Counted from the first letter of the stretch, positions 30,238 to 44,300 are shown. The stretch: DNA of 64,000 bases from Cinclus cinclus (GCF_963662255.1 NC_085055.1:14866704-14930703), one strand, 5' to 3'. Numbers and translations are program-made. The notes: generated from the sequence alone by a model not told the origin.

Positions 30238-33200
30238 ACCTGAAGACAATTGTGCAATGATTTCTCATAGACTTTTAATCAACTCCTGTGTGAAATTTCC
30301 TAGCAGATAATGCACTGACGTGTATCTTCCTCTCTGATATTGTAACAGGCCTTTGCAGCCACGTACTGGATTTTAAATGCAAACAAATCGATAGCCAGCT
30401 ATAGTTTCTAAGGTCTTGCAGCCTTTTCAGCCAGGGAACAATAGATTTAAGAGAGAGAGGAAAAACAGCTGTGAATTATTACAGAATTACCAGTTGATGG
30501 AGAGACTTTAATTAGACAGACAGTGAGTGGTTGGTGTAGCCACTTGGATACTAAAATAAAACAGAAGGATATGTAAAATAACTGAACCAGAAAGGGGTCA
30601 AAGTGTTTGGAACGGGTGGGGGGGGGTGCAGAGGAAGAAGGACACTGCATAATGGAATGGCTCTTCCCTTAGCATGTCAGGAACATCTGTTGTGCTAAGG
30701 GAGTTGCTAAGGGGCCACTTTATCTTCCTGGGTAAATCACCTCCAAGTCAGTCCTCTAGAGTCAAAGTCAGATGCCAGACTTTCTATAAATCCCTGCCAA
30801 GCTCGGTGGGAGTTCTGTGGATGTAAAAAGAGTAACTGATGCATGAGATCTCATTCTGGATCTTTAAAAAAACTACATGGAATTAGTTTCTACTGCTCTT
30901 TAATTAGAGCACTGTCAGATTTACCATCCTAAAATTAGTTGCAGAATAAGATACTGATGAATCTGAGTTCAGCACCTAAAATCTGGTTCTACAAGAACTG
31001 GATACTGGCACTTTTTCCTATTCTGATTAGTTGTGGCTGCAGCTGGATGTGTTGAAGTCCTTTTTCAGAAGCTTGGGGGAGTTCAAGAATTAGGAGGCAT
31101 TTTCCAAAGCAGAATCTTTTCAGAGCAACCCAGTTATTATGTCACACGACAAAGAGCTAAGTATAGATTGGATTTACTCTCTAGATACATTTTTGTAAAT
31201 TATGTGCAGATTTTAAGCAAATGCATTCTGCTATTGTCAGACAGAACAAGTGCAATAATATTACACAAGGGGCTTACAAATTGAAGTTCAGGTGAGAAGC
31301 TACTTGTGTAACCCATTGTCAAAAGAAGGGTGGTACTTCCTTAGGAAACCCTTGTGTCAGACTGCGTAATGGTGTAGTAGCTGTTTTACTCAGCTCCTGT
31401 TGTATAAGTGTATTTCTGCTTGGATCCTTCCCATTTTCATGGACATGGCATCTGAATCCCAAGACAATGTTCTGAGTCCAGTCCTAAGCTTCTGTGAGAC
31501 TAAGTTCCCTTTGTTTAAAATGGGAATATAGGAAACACTGTAGCTAGGGATTAGGAAGTCAAATCCTTAACATGGATCAGAGTCATCACAGACCCCATGA
31601 CTGATATGCCCTCTACCAATGTAGCAGCTTTATGAAAATTTCTCAATGGAAGTGCATAAGCTAAAAGAAAATTAAACTCACTCAATTTAGCTTTTATCTC
31701 AATCCATTTTAAGTATAATGGTTTGAATATTTTAGATTCTTGGTGAACAATTAAAATAGCCTAACAAAAATATATACTCTTTGCCAGTTACAATTCTGCT
31801 GGTGTGTCACTTCTGGAAGGGTCAGATGTGGTCTTTTAAGGAGATTGACTAGAATTATCTGAAGTAGCAGTTCCCAAACTTTGGCCTCTTGAGTTATCAC
31901 TGTTGGGCCATAAAAATCTGCATGGTCTAGAGTGAGTGGCTGTGTTCAGTTTTCATTTGCCAACCTGCATTAAAAGAAAATGGAAAGTACATGAAGTATT
32001 TTAAATCTTACCTATTTTCACTAACTTTTGTCATAAACTTAGCATTGCTTTCTTCAGCTGCAAACAAAGCAGAAAATGATCTGCACCACTGGAAGAGGAG
32101 GCTGGTTCACAACACTGTTATTCCTTGAAAAGTGCTTTAATATTGTGAAAACCCTGAAAACTCACAATAGGAAGCCAGTGGATCAAGACCTGCAACGATG
32201 TCATGCTGTGAATTTCCACAACTGCAAAAAGAGGCCAAAAATCTTTTAGATGGGCTGTATTCAAGTTAAAATAATAGAGGCATAGTACTTAGAACCTAAT
32301 GACTCATCCAAACTAATTATGTAGAAAGGGTTTGCCTGGGAGATGCCACTAGCACATCCAACCAGCAATTAAAAGAAGAAATAAATCAGAAAGGCCAGGG
32401 ACAGCAAACCTCAGCACTAGAAGGCAGCTCAGAAACAAACAGTAAAAGCCAAATGTAAAAGACCAGGCTTTTTAAGCATACTGTATAATGAATTATATTT
32501 GTGCTTGTCAGTCACAATGTAGAGCACATATCAAGAAGCAATGTCTAAAATGGCTGTTGCTAACTTGTAAAAATACATTTGATATTTGGAGTTAGGCCAC
32601 ACAGGGTCATCTATATATATCTCAACGACAGATAACAGTATAGAGTTTGGATTGCAACCAACTGCAATTTTACTGGAATCTCACTGCTGTTACAAGAATT
32701 GCCTGTGAGCCCCTGTCACACTGGAGATTGGCTATCTGGCTCTGATATTAAGAATATTGCTTCATTCAGAAGTTTCTGTTGGCAAATTGTTTAGGCACGT
32801 GTATGGGCCTGAGCACCTCATGGAATTGTTTGTAAAAGCTGGTTGCAAGCACTGCTGTCTGAGCCACTGTAAGCAGGCCAGAGCGAATGGCTACAGGGAG
32901 ATGTGATTAGAATTAAGAGTTCTAATTAATGTAATTTTGTTTGTCTGGTTTTTAAGAAATGTGACTACAGATTAGAATGGTACAGTAAGTGTGGAGAATA
33001 TCTAGGGAAATGTTACCTGTCTGTGTCTATTCAGTGAAGGACATGTATGTAGATAATTGTTCCATTTGCTGCGTCCAATGGGCAGAAAAAATCTGAGGTA
33101 AAAAGATTAAAATTGGAACAAGATATCCATAATTATAGTGCTTGAATTTGCTCACATAAAGTGAGTCAGCATTTGTGTGATTTGTAAGGTGCAGGATAAC

Positions 33201-34227
33201 TTTCTGGTGTGAAAGCACATGACTGAAGAACATGTGTAAGCATGTCCAGAGCTCAGACAAGAGTTCTAACCTGCAGACGAGATGCATAAGGAAATCCTAG
33301 AAAACTAACTTGCTTGCAGAAGTACCTGTCATGTTTTTATAACCTGCCATAAGGGCTACAATGTGGATTCCACAGCTCATGTTTAAAACCAAAAAGGCTT
33401 TTTAGGCCTTTTGTAGTAGAATCTGTATGGGGATGGGAGCCAAGGTGGGGACTGGAGCACAGGGGAGTGGCCTGTAAATGCCTGGGTGTCTTTCTGTGTT
33501 TGGCCAGCACTGACCTCCATACTGACACATGTGTGCTGATGGGAAGAAGTGACTCTTGCTGGGGCCACTTCCCAGAGCATTGGTGGCACAGACACCCCCC
33601 CTTGCATTCAGCACATGCCTAGAACTGCAGTCTACACTGGCATAGATACAGTAAGCCTGGCTTCTGGGCACTCCTGAGTGGCCAGTGAGTTTCAAGCTCA
33701 TCTTCATGTAAGATCGCTAAACACGATTGGTAATCATCACCCTTTTTTCTCTAGTGATACAGTATTTCTTCTGCAGTGTATTCATCTGAATGTCACTATC
33801 CAGGATATCTGTGAAGCTCTGAGCAGCTTCATTAGCAAGACTGGAATCCACAGGCTGGAAACAAAGGGAAAGGTTTCATCTGCATGCTGCACTTGTAGAA
33901 ATGTAGCAGTTAAAAGTAGAAGTATGTTTGGTTTTTTTGCTAAAATGATAGTTCTGCTTAGTTGTCCAAGTGTTATGCTTATTATTTATTTGCTGAATCT
34001 AGCTACTTTGTCAGGTTTTTGTCAACAGTACACCTGCAGAAAATGACAGTATGAAAGTTTTACTTCATGTTTAAGTAAACTCTCTGAGGCAGCACATTCA
34101 CAGAGCATTATTGCACTAAACTCAGTTGATTACCATCCACATGCCTTACAGAAGCAAGTCATACCTGTAGTAATTGCCCAGATCAAACTGTTTTTCATTG
34201 CCTGTGAGAGTAAAAATGACCAAGTGG

Positions 34228-34528
34228 CCAGTAACAAGCTGAGGAGTCAGGCACTCCTGGCTTCTTACCCTTGCTTTGCCACTACCTGTTCTGTAATCTA
34301 GGGCAAGTTGTTTAAACTGTGTTCATTTTGAATGAATTTTAATTCATGTGAAACACTGGAATTGTACCAGGGTTGAATTTGACCCTTTGTGTCTCAGTTT
34401 CCACATCTGTAAGATGGGGAGAAAATATACCTTACCTACCTCGCAGGGTTGCTCTGAAGACTAGCAAATGTTTGTAAAGCACTTAAAAATGCAAAGACCC
34501 TCCAAGGTGCTAAGAAGAAATATTATTG
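34228..34528 (+). mobile_element. Ancient MIR / core-SINE copy
   Basis: Recognisable MIR blocks appear in order: GCTTTGCCACTACCTG, GGGCAAGTTGTTTAAACTG, then TCAGTTTCCACATCTGTAAG, CCTACCTCGCAGGGTTG and TTTGTAAAGCACTT. About 70 bases (about 34318-34386) interrupt the consensus order. MIR-type SINEs stopped moving long before birds arose, so this is a very old copy that stayed readable. Confidence 0.8.
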
Positions 34529-36050
34529 AACTCCAGCAGAGAGAATGTTATATTTTTCCTCATGTCACAGGGAGAGGAACAGGAATATTTCCAGATCATG
34601 AACTCTTGGGACAAACCCTTGTCATTGCCATACTCCTAGGATGTTCACATCCTGTGTCTTTTGGAGCTGATGGAAAAATTTTCATTGGCTTCAAGTGGGA
34701 GGCAGTCAAGACCCAGGCAGTATTCAACAGGCTGACTAAATGTTTAAGGGTCAGAAGTAAAGAGAAAACATATATGACTTACATACACTTTTCTTCAGAA
34801 ATTCTCACTGATGACTTGTATTGAGGAGCACTGTAACACCCACAAGGCCTCCTTATTCATTTAGCCATGGATTGTATTCCAGTTATTATGAAACAGTGGA
34901 GCAGGATTTCCCATCAGTGTCTGTAAGACTATGATTATGTCTCAGTTGCCATTGGGAATTCTGAACTACATCAAACTGCTTCTTACTAGAGTAAAAAGAC
35001 CTGAAATAAATGAAGCTTTCGTGGAAAAAAAATGTAATAATTTGAGAATATAAAATTATATTGCTCAAACAACTTTCTCTTTTTCCCCTCCTGTTCTGCA
35101 AAACCAACAACATGGAGTTAATCCTATGGCTGAGTGAAATCTGAGCTTGGATCTTTTGACCACATATATATACTCTATCAAGGAGCCCTGAGTAATCATC
35201 CTACTAACCCACTCTGCCCATCAACTGGAAGGGCTGGTATAAAAAGCAACATTGAGAAGAGGACTATGCTTTTAAGAGCTTTTCCAACTGGCAGCAGTAG
35301 CTGAGGGGGGAAAAAAAAGAAGACATCAAATGATTTGAGTGGTTTGTTAGTTAAGGCCTGTACCTTTAGAAATTCTCCCAATATCCATGTATATTCCTAG
35401 CTTCTGTTAGACACCTCTGAGTCAGGGCTGTATAACCAACACCCAAGTTACAGCTGAGACTTTACTCGCTTCTCCTCAGATGAGATGCAAGATTGTAGTG
35501 TCACATGCACTGAAAGACACAGACCTCCATTCAAGACACTTAGTGTCTTGGAGCTGGGTGTGGAATGAAGTTAAATCGTTTTCACATCTTGCTTAGATAG
35601 ATGCTGCTTCATTCCACTGAATTCAGTAATAAAGTATTGACCAAGACAAAGGAAGCAGGCTTTTGCTTAAAGTTGCCTGGAAGGAAACACCACCAGCAGA
35701 CTTCTGCTTTCAGGGCAATTGCTTCCTGGGCCATATGCAGAACATGGAGGATTCTGAAGTAGGGCTTCGCTGTTTCATGGGAATGCCTTAGGATTTGTGG
35801 TTGTAGCTGGGGGTTAATAGTACAAAGAAACAGTTTATAGCAAGTCAATTCTGTCTGCTAGAGGTTCAAGCATGCTTTAGTAGGAGGTATCACATTTAAG
35901 GGGTTGTGCATGCAATGAACAAAAAGTGTGAATTTTGTGTAGTTCTGTTGGGAGGGTTTGAAATTTGTACTCTTTGTACACTTTTGGATGCTGACTACTG
36001 TATATTGTAATGACTATGCATTTTTAGCAAAAAAATAGGTGTGATCTATA

Positions 36051-36056
36051 AATAAA
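36051..36056 (+). terminator. PAQR9: Candidate PAQR9 polyadenylation signal
   Basis: AATAAA in an AT-rich context, followed by GTTAATTCTGAGTTCATTTT, which provides some downstream T-rich sequence. A second AATAAA stands at 36300-36305. Which is used, if either, cannot be told from sequence. Confidence 0.4.
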
Positions 36057-39000
36057 GTTAATTCTGAGTTCATTTTTGCAGAAATGCATTTATAAAGGGT
36101 TTTCTCACTTCTCAGCATAACTTACTGTGACACCTGTTGGATCAGAAATGTATTGAATGTAGTTATCTTCAAACACAGGTGATGGATGGTAGCATGAGTA
36201 TAAGAATGTTCAGTTCTTGTATAAGGGTGTTGGTATTCCTGAAAACGCTACACTAGCAAAAGTATCCTGGCCATTTTGTTGTCTTTTATATTTTAAAGCA
36301 ATAAAATAGCATTATTTGCCATTTTAGTTCCCTGCTAACTCATTAATGACAAACATACATGTTCCACTAAGATCATTCATTTGTATTAGAAAATTGGTGT
36401 TCAGTCTACAGTGCTCACTGAAAAATCATTATATTTGTAGCAATAACAGTGTCAAGAAGTGCAGCAAAATATTGACTGCAGAATGAAGAGGTTTATTTGG
36501 CATCAGGTTTCCCATCTGGCAGAGTAAGATGGCAAAATACTGTTTTCAGTCCAAGTCAGGCACCAAAAAAGCACTCAGTGAACTGCAATTACATAAAGTA
36601 TCTGCCTTAAGGCTTTTCTGTCAAAATTCAGCAGGACAGGATGTATGTCAGCATAATTGCAGGCTCCCCCTGATACTGTGGAAAGACTGAACACAGTGGA
36701 AAACTGTAGGTTCTTCTAGCTGAAGTCTGTAGAATTCCTTCAAAAGTTGTAAAATTCCTTAGATTCTTATTTGCGGACTTTGTACATCCTATTTCAAATG
36801 TGGCAATGACTTTAAGGATTTGATGTTCCCAGCAAAAACATCCATTGCCCTCTTGGAAGCAGATGCTTCAAGAGACTATATCCTGCAAATAAGCAAATGC
36901 TTTACAAGACTGCATCCTCCTGTTAGCACTTAAGGGTTTTCATAATGTTATCAGTAAACTCTGGATCTGACTGCTGGACATGAACATGCTGGAGGAAAAC
37001 ATCACAAAACTGATGAAACCAGTGAAGATGGCAAAACACGGAGCAGAATGGTAGGCAACAAAAGTTACAGCTTCTAGGACAAGTAATTTATTGAGGTCAG
37101 TACCTCAGCCTTCAGCTGTGGTAGATCCATACTTATTCTGATAATCTACTGGAACTCTGAAGGCAATCTATATTTTGTTACCATGACATCACTTCTCTGA
37201 CAAATAACCCTGAAAGTCAGGACTGTATTTGAGGAGGAACAAAGGAACATCTGACAGACAATAATTACCTTCAGATTTTATTCTCTCATCATAGGATCAC
37301 GTATGGTTAACAGGATCTGCAAGTGGAGATGAAACACATGAAAAAGGTAAAAGCTGATAAAAACATAGAGCAAATCAGTATTAATGCTAAGGCTAAATCT
37401 TGACTGCAGTGACAAGAGCCTTTGGGGCAGACACTACAGATGCATTTTCTGCATCAGAAACCCTCTACTACAAGACAGATTTCTTACCAGGAGTGGCAGT
37501 ACACTTCTGTTAGTGGGGAGCTGGAAATACTTCTCTTGCCAGGGAGCACAGCCTTTGGGTACATGATGAATGCTTTACAGAAGCAAAACAACCATGTCAC
37601 ACCATCTTTTTGGAGAGTAAGCAATTTTATAGAGTTTTCTAATTTGAGTATCCTGCCTCCAAGGAGGCAATTCTTTCTTTCCTGTCCTTCCTGACTGATG
37701 AAACATGAAAATATAGTTTTCTTCAATTTTTGGTGTTAAGCATACTTTTCAATATTATCCTCTGTTTGCTAGAAAATGTCTATTCTCTCTCACTCCCCTG
37801 TTGTCCTGAGAAACTGGGCAATGCCACATGTACAAGGAGAAAAACCTTGGGGTTTTTTCTCCCCTTCTTTATATGCTGGGCTCTCCACATCAACAGTCCT
37901 GCGGCTATGGAATTCAATCACTGGCACTCACTAGTGTTCCAAAATCTCAGCTTTTCTTTTTAGCAGCACTTGGAAAGACAACTAGGAAATGTCAGTGGGT
38001 GGATAACAAGCAGCAGTATCTGTAGCCCTCAGAAATTATACAACTAATGAGCAAAAGGTAAACAGATCCCTGAGGCAGCTTCTCTGGTACCTTTGTACAC
38101 ACAGGCAGCACCTCTCATTATCCAAAATTTAGTGAAGCTCATAAGCACATCCTTAACTTTAATATGGCTATATGTTTATCTTTGTTCATTGGCGGGGTGA
38201 ACTTTTCCTTGTGTTTAAGTGTGCTATAGAAGCAGAGCCCTAATGAGCAGACAGTGCCAGGGAAATGCTGCCAGCAAGAGTCTGGCACAGCAGATCCTGC
38301 CATCCAGCCCTAAGGCAGTGTCCTACCAAGACTCACATTCCCTCCTCAGCTCTATCACTTTAAAGCACTCTCAGGTCATTGTCTAAAAAATTCTAATACA
38401 AAACAAAGAGCAAAATATATATGTATAGCTAGAAATGCACCAACTTAGTCATGAAACAAAGCTGTAGACTTTCCATTTGTCCCAATTACAATATCAAAAC
38501 TTTGTTTCTTGTAGTATAGTAGAAAATCATAGCTTGAAGAGAAACAGTTTGGAACAGTAAGTAACCAGAATCACTGAGCACTCAAAATATATATTCATTA
38601 GCCAACATAGTTAAAAAGAATATTTATTTCTGTAGATTATAGACTTGAAACTTAGAAGCCAAATATTCTATGAAGAACACCCTCATCCCTAGCAATAGAG
38701 CAAGTTCCTCCAAGCTATAATTATTCTGCCTCAACAGAAGCATGTCATCTCTTTTATTCTAAAGTTCAGGTGTTCTTTGGACAATAAAAAATATTTTTAT
38801 TTAACTGCATTCAGTAAAACACAGAGGACTGAGATGATACAAGAGTGGGATACCTGCTCAAAATGCAATATTCAGGTCATTAAATGAATTTATTTCAGGT
38901 CCCAGCTAGCTTAGTACTCAGCAGGCCTATCACCTCGGAGGGAATATACAGTCAGTGTATGTTCAGATCTGCTTCTACTGAGATGACCATTGCTCCTAAG

Positions 39001-40311
39001 AATATAGTGAATTGATATAATGAATGGCAAATAGTAGATACCTCCATTACAGTTAATCTGTGATGAGTATGTTCTTGTATTCAGACATAAGGCTGAGGAA
39101 AAAGGAAAAAGTTGGTGGTGTCCTACATACTTTGGTTGAGGTCTATAGCTGTTCCCAAAAACACATTTTAGAAGTCTTCTTTATTAAAGGGGGGAAAAAA
39201 ATAAAATTAACCTCACAGAGTTTAAAAGTTGTATGGGTTTTGATTTTGCTGGCAGATTCTTACATGGGTTTGCACAAAACAAATGAACTGGTGGACTTAC
39301 AAATATTACTAAGTGAAGTAATCACTGCTTTCTCTTCTGAAAGTCACAGTGACTTTCTCCAAAGCAGGGTTACTGAAGACCCACATGCATCTGGCCCTCT
39401 CCCCTTTTCAGCAGTTGTGGCTTGGAGTGCAAGTCCTCTGTGGAAAGTACTAGATATTCACCTAGAAGTTTCCAACACACTTCTTTGCTGCATTTAAATA
39501 GGAATGCCATTCTTTAGCCAAATATGCACATAGAGCTAACAAATAATTACAATTTTCAGTCGCTGGAATTGTGATTTCTAGTTTCAGTATCAGGGCAACG
39601 CTGCCAGGTATGTCCTAGACGTGAGTGACTTCCATCTTATTAGTCAACACTCTTTGTTTCAAAAGCCATTTCAGTCCCCCACAGCTCATGAATGAAACAA
39701 TCTGCTAAAAAGGGGCTGGTAAATGAAGTCTCTAAGGTGACATCTTCCCATGTAGGTCAGCAGTAGCGGTTCCCTTCACAAGTGATTCCTGAGCTACATT
39801 CACAAACAATCGCCAGGCTCAGTTCTCCTCCCTTGGCATTTTGCCCAGAAGGCTCAAACAGGCTGGAGAATAATTCTGACTTGTGAAAAGCCCTTTTCCC
39901 CTCCTATTCCCTAATCACATCCCTGTGTGCTGTACTGGCACAGAGGATGCAGCAGGAATGCAGTCCATCCATGGCACGGAGCCACATGATCCCACCAGGG
40001 CAGCTCCCACACACGAGTCAAAGCAGCCTGAGAACCAGGCAGTGACAGTCCTGCCTGCCTGCTGTGCCAAGTGAAGCTCAGAATAAAGAGATTCAGGCCT
40101 GCTGTTCAGAAGAAAGTTTTGCAATATTAGTCTGTGCCCATGGAAGACACTGAGGTCAACCAGCAGGAGTTTTGTAGACAAGATTGGGTCTTATTCAGTT
40201 TTAAGAAAACAAACCTTCATTTTCTAACTCAGCCATCAATGATAAATGATATAGAAAATAGAAATTTTTCGTTTCCCTGAAGTTGCTGGATAGAGCTTAA
40301 AGACTAAATGA

Positions 40312-40348
<37 letters not shown>

Positions 40349-40949
40349 AACGGATGTAAAAATATGACCACTGGAGAATAACTGTGGCTGAAACCGTGGA
40401 CAAATAGATAAAGAGGACTACAGTGTTCTTTTTTGCAAGTCATGTAACAAAGAAGTAACAGCACATGCCCAAAGAAAAAGTCTCCTTTTATGTCAAAGAA
40501 TTCAGTGAATACAACCACCAGAGACCCCTTTTATTACTCTCCAGGAGCAAAAAAGGATTTCCAGTGGGAGGTGGATACATACAAATTAGTTCTAGGAAAG
40601 TAATGTTTATGTATTAAATAAGAACCACGTTTTAATGAATATGTATGATTACGATGGATAAATACCTTGTTGTAAAGCCTCACAACACACACAGAATAAA
40701 AAAAAAATCCTCTGTGTGTCCTGCACAGATAAAGAAAGCCTGCTTTCTAATGCTTCAAATGTGTTAGAAAGTATATTCCTGCCGATTTCAGTATCTTCAT
40801 CACTCTGAGGTCTGAGTTGGATCGAATCCTCCATTTCACCAGCTTGAAATGAGCAAGGCAAAACAAATTATTTACATATATTGAAAAATATCGGGTAATT
40901 CAGATTGCTTTAATCCTTCCCAGCACATGCACACGGATGAACAGCAGTA
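36057..40949. other. Intergenic region, no gene seen
   Basis: Unremarkable mixed sequence. The longest frame (39060-39497, plus, 145 codons) has no recognised domain. The only clear feature is a poly-A tract at 40313-40343. Confidence 0.7.
40313..40343 (+). repeat. Poly-A tract (31 A)
   Basis: An uninterrupted run of 31 adenines. It could be the tail of a processed retrocopy, but nothing recognisable precedes it and no target-site duplication was seen. Confidence 0.9.
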
Positions 40950-41300
40950 GGGCGGTGTGTGCGGGGATGAAGTTGCTGCAGAGGGATTGCGGTGGCTCTG
41001 GGAACCACCGGCCGGGGCTGGGGCTGGGGCTGGGGTCGGGATCGGGATCGGGATGGGAATCGGGATGGGGATCGGGATGGGGAATCGGGATGGGGAATCG
41101 GGATGGGGAATCGGGATGGGGATCGGGATCGGGATCGGGGCCGGCGCTCAGGGCCGCCAGGAGGGGCCGCAGAAGCGCTGCCGGTGCGGGCACGGCTGGG
41201 GCCAAGGCCGGAGAGCGGCTGGACGGCTCCGGCACGGACACGTTTTCTCCATGGGAGCTGGCGCGGCATTTCTCATCTGCAGCGTATGGGAAGGGGAACA
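40950..41300. promoter_or_regulatory. Isolated CpG island around a G-rich array
   Basis: A small GC- and CpG-rich block in otherwise AT-rich intergenic DNA between PAQR9 and PCOLCE2, centred on the hexamer array. No recognisable exon. It could be an orphan CpG island, for example for a non-coding RNA, or simply a consequence of the repeat. Confidence 0.5.
41013..41145 (+). repeat. G-rich hexamer minisatellite (CTGGGG, GGGATC and GGGATG units)
   Basis: About 130 bases built from CTGGGG units followed by interspersed GGGATC, GGGATG and GGGAATC units. Over 20 runs of three or more G lie on the plus strand. It reads as Asp/Arg/Gly or Trp/Gly repeats in the three plus frames; none resembles a real protein. 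Confidence 0.9.
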
Positions 41301-44300
41301 GGAGCCCCCGGCAGGCGCCTCCGCCCAGCCCTGGCACAGCTGGTGGAAGTGCTGCCCTTTGTGGCACTTCGACTGGGCACTGTTACTGTCCTCGGGTTGA
41401 TTTGGGAGGGATGCCCCATCCATAGAACACTCTCAGGGAGAAGCTGGCACAGAGAGCCTGGCAAAAATAATGCCTTAGAGGCATAGAGGCAGCTGCTTGC
41501 TGATATAATCCCGTAGGAAAAAAAAAAACAAAAACAAACCTGTTTTAAGGGGATGACGCCACCCTCTTAGACATTCCTGGAACTTAAACTGAACATAAAG
41601 TCAGTCAGAGTGAGAGTATGCATCTTGCCATGCTTTTTATTTAAACATATTGACTAAAATAAGTTCATTTGATCTGTTTCCTTTATCACATGCGTACCAC
41701 AGCAGATGCAGATTAACATACCTATTAGACTTACATATTAGTTTAAAACTAGTGTGACAAGCAAGCAAAGAAACAAAACAGGCAAGACATAAAAAAACCC
41801 CCAAAACTGAAAGTAGTTTCCTATGCAGGGTTTCAAAGTTGAGCAGTTGAAATTCATCAGTTCAGAAATGGCTCCTTCCTGGCCCAGAACAAGTGAGATG
41901 GATGAGCCCTGGTAAAGCCCAAGGCACACACCTGGCTGGCACAATGCCATGACCACCCTCTCACAGCCAGCATGTTGCCTACTGGATGGGAACAACTCTT
42001 TTACTCTGCTACTCAGGTTTCAGGCTGACCTGTGCTCTTAGGACCTGCCTACCACATCCCTAGCTGATGCCAAACAATGTATATATATTTAATGCTACAG
42101 TTTTCAAAACCTTAGGCATTAAAATGTATTTTCTGAAACACTGCAGTCCCCTTCTTGGCTCTAAAATTGCAGTGTTAACTGGAGTATCGTTACAGTGCTG
42201 TGATTCAGTCCCCGTGTGCTAGTTTACTGCAGGAGCTGTTGGACCAGCTATGCTGTTTGTAGGGCAGAGCTGACACTCATCCTCTCAGAGACAGACAGAC
42301 ACCAGCTTTTGGCTTGCCATGACCTTCAAGCTCTCCTGGGGAACTCCCATTCATTTTGGCCAGTGACACCTCAGTCCCAACCTACTGCCAAAGATCACAC
42401 AGCACCCTCGAAACAGCTGTGCTTTCCTGTCCACTGTTAATCTTTCAAATAAGTGTCTTCTGGCCACAGCCACAATCCAGAGCTGCCCTGAGGCTCAGAT
42501 GACCTCCCCTTGTCAAAGTTGGGATATAAGCAAGCCTGGTCCACTCCTTTCATATTTAACACCAACATATGGAAAAATCTTGTATAGTACTATGATTTCC
42601 TGTGCAAGCTGCCCACTGACGGCTACATCTTGTGTTGGCACAAGCTGTGAAAGTCAGCAGCCTTACTGTATGGATGCAGATGTAGCATCTCATCAAAGTG
42701 TTTCCAACTCTCTTTACTACTTTATTCCTTTCATTTATTTCTTCCCGTTTTCTGACCCAACTTCACTATCTGATCTGTTTCCTTTTACAAATTTCAAGCC
42801 TGAAGCCAAATTTCTTCAGATCTGACTCCTTCTATGCAAGCTGAGCACTGACAACTGCCTTGAATGTGGGTGGAAGCTCTCTGAGAGGAACCAAGGTGGA
42901 GCAGCCAGTAAGACTGTCCACGCTGCACACAGGGCACTGCTCCCTGTGTCAGTGCCACACCAGTGCCCTGCCTGAGACTCGTGTAGCTACATGTGCTGCT
43001 GCCACACAGGCAGGACATACAAGTGCCTTCCCTACTGCCTACGGCCTTTCAGTAGTCTTCTCTTCCTGTCTTACACAGTTGGTTGTATTAGCACTAAAGA
43101 GTAAATAACTCTACATCCCACTCGAAATATGGTTGAAATGTGACAACATGCAATTATCCTTGTATATTCAGTTAAATCCAGTAATAATATATTTTATTCT
43201 GACATGCCATTGAATGCATTTATCTCCTCACACAGCCCAGCTATAGGTAAAGCTTCTGGATGGTTCAGACACGTGATATAAACTAAGTCAACACACAACC
43301 TGTCTAGATACAAAATACCCTTTGAGAGTGAAATTCTGGTCTCTGAGGAATTTGCTCTGTCAATAGCAAGATTTCCTGTTTTCATCATTAGATTTTGTTC
43401 TTAGGATATCAGTCATCATTTCTTTGTCAACAGATTTTGCTTATCTCAACGTGACTGATTGACTTGCAGGTCCAGTCAATAAGAACTCAGAGGCTTCAGC
43501 ATCTTTTCTGGTAACAGCTGCTGGGATTTACTCTCAGGAGTACAAGAAATGTTCTGCCATACGAGCCCCATCTTTTATGCTCAATGTCAAATGTAACAGG
43601 TTTCTAATAATAGAACCACCACAACCTGTCCAACAATTCCAGTCCTGGATTTACCAGAGGACACATCTCATTAGGTTATAGCTAATACAGTAAACAGTGA
43701 CCCTTCATAGTGACATGGTAAAAATAGAAAGGCTTCACATGACAGGGAGTTTTCTCATCTACAACACTCTTCAGAAGGTTTTGGCAGGGCGAGTTTCAGT
43801 GATATGTTTACAATCTCTCTTACGCAAATTACAACAGAACTCTGGGGGTCTCATATGGCTCTTTATAGGTAGGAAGGACAACCGTCAAAAATTTGCTAGA
43901 TGTTTAGTTTCAGACCTCACTTATAATCATATATTCAAGGATTTTTATGTTATGATGGGAAAATAATAGAAGAAATAGGAATGTAATTGTAATGGAGGAA
44001 ATAAAACTTTCCACAGTATCTCTTAACTGAAAGAATTTTCTTGAACATTCTCACATTCCCTTAATTACTTTCATGAAGAGATCAAGTTGCAAAAGTATCA
44101 GTTGCTTTGGGACTAGCTGTCAACAAAATAAAATAACATATTTTGTTATTTTATAAACTGTTGCTCATCTTTGACTACTGGGGGCAGTAATTCTCTGGTC
44201 CAGCTGGTGTTATGGTGCAGTGTTCTCACCAATACTCAGTTAAGAGTTATCTTAAGCCTACAGAGAATTCACGTGACACCCACAGACTTAATGGGAAGGA

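Larger units (their letters stand above)
29794..36056 (+). other. PAQR9: Probable PAQR9 3' UTR and downstream region
   Basis: No coding gene is seen for over 6 kb after the PAQR9 stop. AATAAA hexamers occur near 30555, 32376, 35002, 35624, 36051 and 36300. The run up to 36051 (TGTATATTGTAATGACTATG, then AATAAA) looks like the end of a vertebrate mRNA, suggesting a long 3' UTR. Transcript extent is an inference; RNA-seq would decide it. The stretch also holds an AT microsatellite-like block at 30165-30237 and a MIR copy. Confidence 0.45.

Noticed and set aside
40313..40343. Poly-A tract as evidence for a processed pseudogene
   Set aside because: No gene-like sequence precedes it on either strand, and no target-site duplication was seen.
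40900..41486. Asp-Pro, Arg-Asp and Gly-Trp repeat frames in both strands
   Set aside because: Translations of the G-rich hexamer array. Frames on both strands are equally open and none resembles a known protein.
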